5,257 nt of DNA from Solirubrobacterales bacterium (GTDB lineage Bacteria; Actinomycetota; Thermoleophilia; Solirubrobacterales; Solirubrobacteraceae). The notes beneath the pieces were generated by a model. That model was not told where the DNA came from, did not search any database, and worked only from the letters and a program-made list of their open reading frames with translations. Positions 1 to 5,257 of the stretch are shown piece after piece. The stretch covers positions 1 through 5,257 of the forward strand of contig JAOPZO010000098.1 in assembly GCA_025964065.1 (NCBI GenBank). The letters run 5' to 3'. Positions within the stretch are counted from its first letter, which is position 1. Each line of letters begins with the position of its first letter. A program made the translations under genes and the position numbers.

Positions 1-1116
1 GGTCGGGCGGAAGCCCGCCAGGCGGCGCTCGAGCTGCGGCAGGCTGCCGCAGAGCGTCTGGTGCCCGTGGGCCGCGGCGAGCGCGGGGCGGCCGTGGCGC
101 GCCACGAGGCCGGCGGTCGCGTGGAGCCAGGAGACCGCGGCGCCGACCTCCAGCAGCACGAGGTCCGGGTCGCCGCCGGCCACGACCGCGAGGTCGTAGC
201 GGGTCGCGGCGGCGACCTCGAAGGACTCCACGCCGAGCGGGGCGCAGTCCTCGGGGGCGATCCCCATGGCCTCGAGCAGCTCGAGCGCCCGGCGCAGGTC
301 CTCGGCGCCGGGCTCGTGGGGGACCGCGAAGACGAGCTCGACGGGGTCCTCCGGGCCGAAGGCGTCCGCGAACGGGCGCAGGACCGCGAGCGCAGGGGCC
401 GGCGCGCTCCAGTCCGTCGCGACCACGAGGCGCCAGCACGACGGCACCTCGGGGATCGGGTGGTCGAGCCAGCTCGCCGCCCAGTGGTGGACCGCGTAGG
501 CGTCGGGGAACGACTCGTGGCGCCGGGAGGGCTCGTCGTGCAGGTAGGGGAAGAACAGTGCCGGCGGGAAGACCTGAACGCCGGCCTCGAGCGCTGCATC
601 CCCCTCGACCACGGCGGTGAGCAGCCCGGGGCCCGTGACCTGGTTCGGCGGCCGGCCCGAGCGTTCGGCGACCGCGCGGGGGAGCGCGTCCACGAGGGCC
701 CGCAGGAGCGGGTGGCCCGCGGTGGCGCCGATGATGCTGTTCGACAGCGTGCGGCCGTCCTGGGAGGCCGTGAACGCCTCGACGTCCTCGAGCAGCGGCT
801 CCAGGGAGCGCAGGCACTCGAAGTCCGTGTCGACGTACACGCCGCCGAACCGCAGCAGGAGCTCGTAGCGGACGATGTCCGCGCGCTCGGCGAGCGAGGC
901 CGCCGCGTCGAACGCGGCCTGGTTGCGGAGCGGCGGGAGGTCCTCGTCGCGCCACAGGCGCAGCTCCCAGCCCGGGTGGTGGTGCGCCCAGGTCTCGCCG
1001 AACGCGGCGGCCATCTCGGGCAGCGGCGCGTCACCGAGCCAGACCCGGTGGATCGTGTGCGGGATGCGCTGGGCGCGCCCCGCGGGCGGGTCGGCGACGG
1101 GGGTGAGGAGCTCCAT
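1..1116 (-). CDS. GT32-like sugar transferase with extra C-terminal domain (3' end outside window)
   Basis: Predicted to move a sugar from a nucleotide-sugar donor onto an unknown acceptor, probably in the cytoplasm for a surface glycan; donor and acceptor cannot be read from sequence. Reading from the ATG at 1116-1114 gives 372 residues with no stop before the window edge. Residues about 18-216 match the DXD-containing glycosyltransferase family 32 (Gly_transf_sug) plan: IPHTIHRVWLG at 18-28, ADIVRYELLLRFGGVYVDTD at 79-98 with the metal-binding D96-T97-D98, NSIIGATAGHPLL at 126-138, VTGPGLL at 160-166 and HHWAASW at 210-216. Residues about 228-372 form a second alpha/beta-looking segment (VELVFAVP, DLAVVAGGDPDLVLLEV) that resembles a Rossmann-like or GT-B half; this is inference. 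No signal peptide or membrane segment is visible. The ATG has no good Shine-Dalgarno; an in-frame GTG 22 codons upstream (1182-1180) is the alternative, but ATG puts the IPHTIH motif at the usual distance. Family call is firm, specificity unknown. Confidence 0.88.
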   Translation of the reverse strand, partial: MELLTPVADPPAGRAQRIPHTIHRVWLGDAPLPEMAAAFGETWAHHHPGWELRLWRDEDLPPLRNQAAFDAAASLAERADIVRYELLLRFGGVYVDTDFECLRSLEPLLEDVEAFTASQDGRTLSNSIIGATAGHPLLRALVDALPRAVAERSGRPPNQVTGPGLLTAVVEGDAALEAGVQVFPPALFFPYLHDEPSRRHESFPDAYAVHHWAASWLDHPIPEVPSCWRLVVATDWSAPAPALAVLRPFADAFGPEDPVELVFAVPHEPGAEDLRRALELLEAMGIAPEDCAPLGVESFEVAAATRYDLAVVAGGDPDLVLLEVGAAVSWLHATAGLVARHGRPALAAAHGHQTLCGSLPQLERRLAGFRPT

Positions 1117-1193
1117 GCCCGGATGATCGACCGGCTCCCCGGGCGCTTGACCGGCGTGTGAGGACTTCGGCCTGCGGATCACGGGCGCGGGCC

Positions 1194-1211
1194 CCGCCGC
1201 CGCGGCGGCGG
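1194..1211. repeat. 18-nt perfect CCG/CGG palindrome
   Basis: CCGCCGCCGCGGCGGCGG reads identically on both strands. The neighbouring stretch to about 1237 is also CGG/GGC-rich, and CCCCGCC (1192-1198) could pair with GGCGGGG (1231-1237) in a longer structure. It lies 78 nt upstream of the sugar transferase ATG. It may be a leader-RNA structure or simply low-complexity GC-rich sequence; a palindrome of CCG triplets is easily produced by composition. Confidence 0.5.
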
Positions 1212-1257
1212 AGCCGGCGGCGGCGTGGCGGGCGGGGTCTGCGTCTGCGGCCGAAGG

Positions 1258-1310
1258 TCGCGGAGGGGCCGATGTGGGCTCCCTCGCTCCACATCGGCCC
1301 TCTCGCGGAG
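1258..1310. repeat. 8-nt direct repeat TCGCGGAG flanking the stem-loop
   Basis: TCGCGGAG occurs at 1258-1265, directly against the left arm of the stem-loop, and again at 1303-1310, two bases beyond its right arm. The geometry (direct repeat, inverted repeat, direct repeat) resembles a target-site duplication around a very short non-coding element. Eight GC-rich bases can also match by chance in a sequence of this composition, so the mobile reading is speculative; the repeat itself is directly visible. Confidence 0.4.
1266..1300 (-). terminator. Strong stem-loop, possible terminator of the PhoD-like gene
   Basis: GGGCCGATGTGG (1266-1277) and CCACATCGGCCC (1289-1300) are perfect inverse complements of 12 bp, leaving an 11-nt loop (1278-1288). 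The hairpin begins about 52 nt past the TAG stop of the phosphatase gene, in the right place to end its transcript before the next minus-strand gene. No T-run follows the stem on either strand, so it is not a classical intrinsic terminator; U-less hairpins are often proposed as terminators in high-GC actinobacteria. Alternatives are a mRNA 3'-stabilising structure, a protein-binding inverted repeat or a dispersed genomic repeat. Confidence 0.5.
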
Positions 1311-1352
1311 CTCCGGGCGCCGCCGCACCCTCGGCGCGACGCGAGCCCCGCC

Positions 1353-3038
1353 CTACCGCGCCGCCACCACCGTCACCCGCTCGCCGCGCGGCGCGATGCC
1401 GAGCGAGAGCGACTCGTGGAGCTTGGGCGCCTCCCAGTCCTCCGGAAGCGTCTTCTCGATCCTGAGGTGCGCCTGGCGGCCCTCGAGCCGCAGCTCGGCC
1501 ACCTGGTTGTCGAACGTCGGCGCCGCCGCGAACGCCCAGTTCATCGGTGTGGGCTCGACACCCGCCGCCCGCGCCAGCCGGCGGGTCACCGCCGCCATCG
1601 GCCGCCCGAACGCGGTCCGCAGCGCACGGCGCTCCCGCGCGTCGAGCGGGTTGCGGACCGGGGAGCAGGTCGCCTGCAGCACGCGGCTCTCCACCGGGCC
1701 CGAGGTGAACGACGCCTCCGCCAGGTACGCGTGGTGCACGTCCCCGGAGAGCAGGACGATCGTCGCGGGCGCCGGGCCGTGCTCGCCGCGCGCGACCTCC
1801 TCGAGCAGCTCGGCCATCCGCTTGAAGCAGCCCTGGAAGGCGGCCCAGTGCTCGAGGTCGAGGCCCTGGCGCACCTTCTCGCCGAGCTTCGCGGCCCGCT
1901 TGCCCCAGGCGCCGTCGCAGACCGCCTCGTTCCACGCCTCGAGGTGGTGCATCCCGGGCGCGAGGAGGTAGGGGAGCGAGGTGCCGACGAGCAGGTGGTC
2001 GTAGTCGCCCTCGACCTGCTCGCGGATCCACGCCCACTCGCCGTCGGAGAGCATCTGCCGCTTGCCGGGCTCGAGCACGCGGCCCGCGCGGGAGTCGAGC
2101 ACGAGCAGGCGCGTGCGCCCGAAGTCGCGGCGGAAGCTCCAACGCGCCGCGGCGATCTCGCGCGCCGCGTGGCGGGCGAACTCCCGGACCTCGGCCTCCT
2201 GGTCGCCCCCGTCGTGCACCCCGCACCACACGGGGTCCTCGCGCAGCTCGTCGGGGGAGAGGTTCCCGACGTGCTGGTGGATCCAGTAGCTCATGTACGC
2301 GCCCACGACGCGCTCCTCCCACCAGTCCTTCGCGCGCATCTCCTCGACCCACGCCCTGGAGGTGTTCCAGTCGTCGTGCACGTCGTGGTCGTCGAAGATC
2401 ATCGCGCTGGAGACCGTGGAGAGCAGCCAGCGCAGGGCCGGGTCGCTCCAGCTCTCGCGGTAGAGCGCGCAGTACTCCTCGAAGTCCCCGACCTCCTCCT
2501 TCGGCGGGCCCTCGCCCGCCGGCCGGCGCTCCTCGATGAGCTCCGCGACGCCGGGGGAGACCTCGTCGGCGTACACCTGGTCCCCGAGCAGGAGGAGCGC
2601 GTCGGGCCAGGTCGCGACGGGCTCGTGGCGCATGCGCTCGACGAGCGCGAGGAGCGCGTCGACCTCGCGGCCGCGGTCGTCGTCGTCCTTGCGCATGGAG
2701 TACGGGTGGTCGTGCGGCACGCTCACGCGGCAGGAGCCGAACGCGAGCTTCAGCTGCTCCCCGCGCTCGGGCGCGTGGGTCCGGATGACGCAGGGCGGGT
2801 ACGGGTCGTCGGGCTCGGGCCACACGTGCCGCCCGTCGAGCTCCACGGTGTACGGGAGCACGCTGCCCGGCTCGAGGTCCTCGAGGACGACGAGCGCGTA
2901 GTGGTGGCCGGCGACGCAGAACGTGGGCGCGGTCCCGCCGAGCACCCGCACCTCGCACGGCTCGTCCGTCTCGACCCAGATCGTCGCATCGGTGTCCGAG
3001 ACGTACCGGAGAAGGGGGCCGAGCAGCAGTCGGGGCAC
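1353..3038 (-). CDS. PhoD-like metallophosphatase, apparently cytoplasmic
   Basis: Predicted metal-dependent phosphomonoesterase or phosphodiesterase of the PhoD superfamily; substrate unknown. It has 561 residues from GTG 3038-3036 to TAG 1355-1353. Residues about 1-90 are a beta-rich N-terminal domain (LLRYVSDTDATIWVETD). The catalytic domain carries FGSCR at 100-104, whose C103 fits the iron-binding cysteine position known in Bacillus PhoD, then LLGDQVYAD at 150-158, MIFDDHDVHDDWN at 213-225, GTSLPYLLAPGMHH at 352-365 and LSGDVHHAYL at 430-439. All the metal-site motifs are therefore present. The GTG start is supported by GGGGAG nine bases upstream and by the N-terminal domain beginning right there; the open frame extends far upstream only as an antisense artefact of recG. 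Secreted PhoD proteins carry a Tat signal with twin arginines; none is seen here, which suggests an intracellular enzyme. A short acidic run (D118-D121) sits between the SC and GD motifs. Family certain, substrate unknown; I give no gene symbol because it is not clearly orthologous to secreted PhoD. Confidence 0.93.
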   Translation of the reverse strand: MPRLLLGPLLRYVSDTDATIWVETDEPCEVRVLGGTAPTFCVAGHHYALVVLEDLEPGSVLPYTVELDGRHVWPEPDDPYPPCVIRTHAPERGEQLKLAFGSCRVSVPHDHPYSMRKDDDDRGREVDALLALVERMRHEPVATWPDALLLLGDQVYADEVSPGVAELIEERRPAGEGPPKEEVGDFEEYCALYRESWSDPALRWLLSTVSSAMIFDDHDVHDDWNTSRAWVEEMRAKDWWEERVVGAYMSYWIHQHVGNLSPDELREDPVWCGVHDGGDQEAEVREFARHAAREIAAARWSFRRDFGRTRLLVLDSRAGRVLEPGKRQMLSDGEWAWIREQVEGDYDHLLVGTSLPYLLAPGMHHLEAWNEAVCDGAWGKRAAKLGEKVRQGLDLEHWAAFQGCFKRMAELLEEVARGEHGPAPATIVLLSGDVHHAYLAEASFTSGPVESRVLQATCSPVRNPLDARERRALRTAFGRPMAAVTRRLARAAGVEPTPMNWAFAAAPTFDNQVAELRLEGRQAHLRIEKTLPEDWEAPKLHESLSLGIAPRGERVTVVAAR

Positions 3039-3113
3039 CCGTCCATTCTCCCCTCTCCGCGTCGGCCCCGAACGCGGGTCCTCCGGACGGCCCGCCAGAA
3101 TGGCGCCCGAGCC
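3039..3113. promoter_or_regulatory. Divergent intergenic region between PhoD-like gene and recG
   Basis: Seventy-five nucleotides separate the GTG start of the phosphatase (minus strand) from the proposed GTG start of recG (plus strand), so promoters for both genes must lie here or overlap the opposite coding region. I cannot point to a convincing -10/-35 pair on either strand. Short potential hairpins such as CCCGAACGCGGG and GTCCTCCGGAC are visible but too small to interpret. The regulatory role is inferred from gene orientation alone. Confidence 0.45.
3048..3053 (-). promoter_or_regulatory. Shine-Dalgarno of the PhoD-like gene
   Basis: Read on the minus strand, GGGGAG lies nine bases before the GTG at 3038-3036, inside the purine run GAGAGGGGAGAA. 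It settles the start choice: a nearby ATG (3046-3044) is in a different frame and would not produce the phosphatase. Confidence 0.7.
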
Positions 3114-5240
3114 GTGCCCACCGCCTTCACCACCCCGACCGCGCTGACTTCCGCGGAGCTGCGCGACGCCCCCGTCCGCTGGCCGCGCCCCTCGGCGTGG
3201 GACGCGCCGCTCGCCTGGGAGCCCGCCACGGTCGCCGAGGCCGCGGCACAGCTCCACCTGCTCACGGTCGGCGACCTCATGGCCCACCTGCCGCGGGACA
3301 CGGGGGAGGGCCGCACGATCGCCGAGCTCCAGCCCGAGGAGGTCGCCACCGTGGTCGTCGAGGTCCGCTCCATCACGAGCCGCCCCGTCCGCCGCCGCGG
3401 GATGAAGCCGCTCGTCGAGGCGACGGTGGCCGACGAGACCGGGATCATGGCCGCGACCTTCTTCAACCAGCCCTGGCTGGCGCGCGCCTACCCGCCTGGC
3501 ACCCGGCTGATGCTGGCCGGGAAGTTCCAGGGCCGCAACCGCTTCCGGGTGAACGCCCACGCGCGCACCGAGGACGGTGTCGGCGCCGCGGACGCGGCCG
3601 GGGTCGCGCAGTACCCGGCGACGAAGGGCATCTCGACGACGCAGATCCTCGCCATGGCCCAGCTCCACCGGGGCGCGGTCGCCGACGCGGTCGACCCGCT
3701 CCCGGCCCGGATGCGCGCGGAGGAGGCGCTTCCCGACGCGGTCGCCGCCTACACCGCCGCGCACTTCGGGGACCGCGAGGCGGGCCGCCACCGGCTCGCC
3801 TTCGACGAGCTCCTCCTGGACCAGGTCGTCCAGCTCCGGCTGCGGGAGGAGCGCCGTGGGAGCGACGCCGCCCCCGCGCTCACCGGCCCGCACGAGCTCA
3901 CGGCGCACTGGCGCGCCGAGCTGCTCCCGTTCACCCCGACGGGCGACCAGCTGCACGCCATGGAGGAGCTCGACGAGGACCTCGCGCTCGAGCGGCCCAT
4001 GCAGCGGCTGCTGATGGGGGAGGTCGGCTCGGGAAAGACCGTCGTGGCGCTCCACGCGATGCTCCGGGCGGTCGAGCACGGCCACCAGGCCGCGCTCATG
4101 GCGCCGACGGAGGTCCTGGCCGAGCAGCACTTCCAGACGCTCACGAAGCTCCTGCCGGGCTTCGCCGACGCCGGCCTCCTGGGCGCCTCGGCCCCCGCGC
4201 GCGGCGCGCTCCTCACGGGCTCGGTGACCGGCGTGCGCCGCCGTGAGCTCCTCGAGCGTCTGAGGTCGGGGGAGCTCGACCTCCTCGTGGGCACCCACGC
4301 GCTCATCGAGGACCCCGTGGTCTTCGCATCGCTCGGGGTCGTCGTCGTCGACGAGCAGCACCGCTTCGGCGTCCGCCAGCGCGCCGCCCTCGATGCCAAG
4401 GCGCCCGCCGGGCGCGTCCCGCACGTCCTGCACATGACCGCGACGCCGATCCCGCGCACCCTGCGCCTTGCGGGCTTCGGCGCGCTCGACGTCACGACCC
4501 TCCGCGAGCTTCCGGGCGGCCGCAAGCCCATCGTCACGCACGTCGCCGAGACGGAGCGGGAGCGCGAGCGGGCCTACGAGCGCATCCGCGAGGAGCTCCG
4601 CGCGGGGCGCCAGGCGTTCGTCGTCTGCCCGCTCGTGAGCGACTCGGAGGCCGTGCAGGCGCGCGCGGCCACCGCCGAGTTCGAGCGCCTCCGCACGGGG
4701 GAGCTGCGCGACTTCCGGGTCGAGCTCCTCCACGGCCAGATGAGGCCGGCCGACAAGGCGGCGGTGATGGAGCGCTTCGCGGCGCGGGAAGCCGACGTCC
4801 TCGTGGCGACCACGGTCATCGAGGTCGGCATCGACGTCCCCAACGCCACCGTGATGCTCGTGGAGGACGCCGACCGCTACGGCCTCTCCCAGCTCCACCA
4901 GCTCCGGGGCCGCATCGGCCGTGGCGGCCACGCGTCGGTCTGCCTGCTCTTCGGCCCGAAGGCGTCGCGGCGGCTCCGGGCGCTCGCGGAGCACACGGAC
5001 GGCTTCGCGCTCGCCGAGCTCGACCTCGAGCTGCGCGGGGAGGGGGAGCTCACGGGAACGCGGCAGTCCGGGCTCGCCCGCTTCCGCTTCGCCCGGCTCC
5101 CCGACGACGCCGAGCTCCTCGCGCGCGCGCACGCGCGGGCGGGCACGCTGCTCGCGGAGGACCCGGAGCTCGCGCTGCCGGAGCACGGGCTGCTGCGCGA
5201 CGCGCTCCTGCGCCTCGAGGCCGCGGCGGTCGTGGCCTGA
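3114..5240 (+). CDS. recG: ATP-dependent DNA helicase RecG
   Basis: RecG is a double-stranded DNA translocase that regresses stalled replication forks and processes branched recombination intermediates. It is 708 residues long from GTG 3114 to TGA 5238-5240, within the usual size range. The N-terminal part ends in TVGDLMAHLPR (to residue 61); the OB-fold wedge domain spans about 80-150 (VVVEVRSI onward). Superfamily 2 motifs follow in order: Q-motif-like FTPTGDQ 273-279, Walker A GEVGSGKT 302-309 (K308), APTEVLAEQH 330-339, GTHALI 393-398, Walker B DEQHRFGV from 413, MTATPIPRTL 441-450, LHGQM 539-543, ATTVIEVGIDVPNA 565-578 and motif VI QLHQLRGRIGRG 593-604. The RecG translocation segment LDLELRGEGELTGTRQSG (636-653, Q651) and a C-terminal helical tail complete the protein. 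The GTG has no clear Shine-Dalgarno; an ATG at 3100 is out of frame. The frame is open upstream to 1158, but that part is antisense to the phosphatase and is not coding. The true start could differ by a few codons. Confidence 0.96.
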   Translation: MPTAFTTPTALTSAELRDAPVRWPRPSAWDAPLAWEPATVAEAAAQLHLLTVGDLMAHLPRDTGEGRTIAELQPEEVATVVVEVRSITSRPVRRRGMKPLVEATVADETGIMAATFFNQPWLARAYPPGTRLMLAGKFQGRNRFRVNAHARTEDGVGAADAAGVAQYPATKGISTTQILAMAQLHRGAVADAVDPLPARMRAEEALPDAVAAYTAAHFGDREAGRHRLAFDELLLDQVVQLRLREERRGSDAAPALTGPHELTAHWRAELLPFTPTGDQLHAMEELDEDLALERPMQRLLMGEVGSGKTVVALHAMLRAVEHGHQAALMAPTEVLAEQHFQTLTKLLPGFADAGLLGASAPARGALLTGSVTGVRRRELLERLRSGELDLLVGTHALIEDPVVFASLGVVVVDEQHRFGVRQRAALDAKAPAGRVPHVLHMTATPIPRTLRLAGFGALDVTTLRELPGGRKPIVTHVAETERERERAYERIREELRAGRQAFVVCPLVSDSEAVQARAATAEFERLRTGELRDFRVELLHGQMRPADKAAVMERFAAREADVLVATTVIEVGIDVPNATVMLVEDADRYGLSQLHQLRGRIGRGGHASVCLLFGPKASRRLRALAEHTDGFALAELDLELRGEGELTGTRQSGLARFRFARLPDDAELLARAHARAGTLLAEDPELALPEHGLLRDALLRLEAAAVVA

Positions 5241-5257
5241 GCTCCCGGGCCGCGGGG

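Larger units (their letters stand above)
1117..1352. other. Intergenic gap between phosphatase and sugar transferase genes
   Basis: These 236 nt separate two genes that both run on the minus strand. The gap should hold the end of the phosphatase transcript and the promoter of the sugar transferase. It contains a 12-bp stem-loop (1266-1300), an 8-nt direct repeat around it, an 18-nt CCG/CGG palindrome (1194-1211) and a 10-nt palindrome CGGAGCTCCG (1306-1315). I see no convincing -35/-10 pair on the minus strand, no tRNA-like fold and no credible small gene. The short open frames crossing it are arginine- and proline-rich and look like composition noise. Confidence 0.7.

Noticed and set aside
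1147..1152. TTGACC as a -35 promoter element on the plus strand
   Set aside because: No matching -10 at a sensible spacing and no plus-strand gene follows; it is antisense to the phosphatase from there on.
61..1161. A 366-residue plus-strand open frame across the sugar transferase
   Set aside because: It is antisense to a gene with a full set of GT32 motifs. Its translation is Arg/Gly/Val/Glu-rich with no recognisable domain, as expected from high-GC antisense frames.
1031..1294. An 87-residue minus-strand frame starting in the intergenic gap
   Set aside because: It overlaps the first codons of the sugar transferase in another frame, is almost entirely Arg/Pro/Gly/Ala, and its start lies inside the stem-loop. 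No support as a gene.
3100..3102. ATG just upstream of the proposed recG GTG as a recG start
   Set aside because: It is not in the recG frame and opens only a short frame ending at 3147.
2750..3466. A 238-residue minus-strand frame spanning the divergent gap, with an ATG at 3046
   Set aside because: It is Ser/Arg/Thr-rich shadow sequence in a frame different from the phosphatase and overlaps the recG start. The nearby ATG is out of frame with the PhoD motifs.
3039..5186. Minus-strand open frame extending the phosphatase upstream across recG
   Set aside because: This stretch is antisense to recG, which carries all helicase motifs. The phosphatase has a good Shine-Dalgarno and GTG at 3038, so the extension is not coding.
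5241..5257. Possible start of a recG terminator hairpin (CCCGGG, CCGCGG elements)
   Set aside because: Only 17 nt remain in the window, too few to judge a stem-loop or a following gene.

Overview
This window is ordinary chromosomal DNA from a very GC-rich bacterium (roughly three quarters G+C, with almost every third codon position G or C). The base composition, GTG starts, protein style and lack of any mobile or plasmid gene suggest an actinobacterium-like organism. A deep-branching Actinomycetota lineage such as Thermoleophilia is my guess. That is inference from composition and protein feel, not from a marker gene.

Layout: (1) Positions 1-1116, minus strand, hold the first 372 codons of a family-32-type sugar transferase whose 3' end lies outside the window. 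(2) Positions 1117-1352 are a 236-nt GC-rich intergenic gap with a strong 12-bp stem-loop (1266-1300) flanked by an 8-nt direct repeat, and an 18-nt perfect palindrome (1194-1211). (3) Positions 1353-3038, minus strand, encode a complete PhoD-like metallophosphatase of 561 residues with no signal peptide. (4) Positions 3039-3113 are a 75-nt divergent gap that must hold the 5' signals of both flanking genes. (5) Positions 3114-5240, plus strand, encode a complete RecG DNA helicase of 708 residues. The last 17 nt (5241-5257) show nothing I can name.

The three genes do not form an obvious pathway. The phosphatase and sugar transferase run in the same direction but are separated by 236 nt and a hairpin, so they are probably separate transcripts. 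recG is divergent and is a housekeeping gene for replication-fork rescue. Very long open frames run antisense across every real gene. They are composition artefacts, and one of them is continuous and in frame with recG, which makes recG prone to wrong start calls. I found no evidence for a novel multi-gene system. The most interesting non-coding item is the stem-loop with its flanking direct repeats.
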